Notes under the pieces: model-generated | Databases searched by the model: none | Told to the model about the DNA's origin: nothing | What the model saw: only the letters and a program-made list of their open reading frames with translations | Shown here: positions 12,628 to 12,642 of the stretch, piece by piece | Layout of the letters: the number at the start of each line of letters is the position of its first letter | Numbering within the stretch: position 1 is the stretch's first letter | Translations under genes and position numbers: made by a program | NCBI GenBank assembly: GCA_035642715.1 | Contig: DASQRW010000001.1 | Location: 1 to 12,642 of the forward strand | DNA: 12,642 nucleotides | Reading direction: 5' to 3' | Origin: JAJNBK01 sp035642715 | Lineage (GTDB): Archaea; Thermoproteota; Nitrososphaeria; Nitrososphaerales; Nitrososphaeraceae

Positions 12628-12642
12628 CATAGAATACTAATT

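Overview
The window looks like a piece of an ammonia-oxidising archaeal genome (Nitrososphaeria, probably of the Nitrososphaera/Nitrosocosmicus type). This is inferred from several things together: A+T-rich DNA, short genes with TATA-like boxes roughly 25-35 bases upstream of (nearly) leaderless starts, a soluble histidine kinase paired with a single-domain CheY-like regulator, a small C2H2 zinc-finger protein, and an F420-type split-barrel flavoprotein. No rRNA, tRNA, CRISPR array or intact transposase was seen.

Layout. 1-1604: the 3' part of an SRPBCC/START-like gene, converging on a PPOX-type flavin split-barrel gene, followed by a broken SnoaL-like ester-cyclase gene that has no usable start codon. 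1847-2266: a Rieske [2Fe-2S] ferredoxin. 2521-4695 (minus): a two-component pair, response regulator plus a 598-residue cytosolic histidine kinase with a duplicated sensor module. 4696-5486: a long intergenic region holding a 59-codon ORF, a nested inverted repeat, three copies of a GYGYGGAAAAA motif, and a TATA box leading to the zinc-finger gene (5487-5735). 6149-6763: an isochorismatase-like cysteine hydrolase. 6834-7559: a minus-strand coding remnant and a two-gene unit whose first gene is frameshifted. 7883-9901: an SDR oxidoreductase, an F420-dependent-type PPOX protein and an NTF2/SnoaL-like protein. 10151-10627: the decayed C-terminal half of a SIS-domain sugar-phosphate protein. 10860-12302: a Rid-family protein and an arginase/agmatinase-family protein, separated by a (TA)16 tract. 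The last 340 bases are mostly intergenic.

The intact genes are mainly stand-alone accessory enzymes of small-molecule, redox and stress metabolism. The only clear functional unit is the kinase/regulator pair. The RidA-like and arginase-like genes are co-directional but appear to have separate promoters. Several genes are broken (SnoaL, the 7048 small ORF, SIS, the 6834 remnant), so this is a region of gene turnover.

The most unusual signals are non-coding. One is a ~45-base element found just upstream of two start codons (5420-5466 and 12387-12431), with a third related copy at 5096-5133. The other is a nested hairpin at 5180-5227 inside a cluster of GYGYGGAAAAA repeats. No complete new system can be claimed from the sequence alone.
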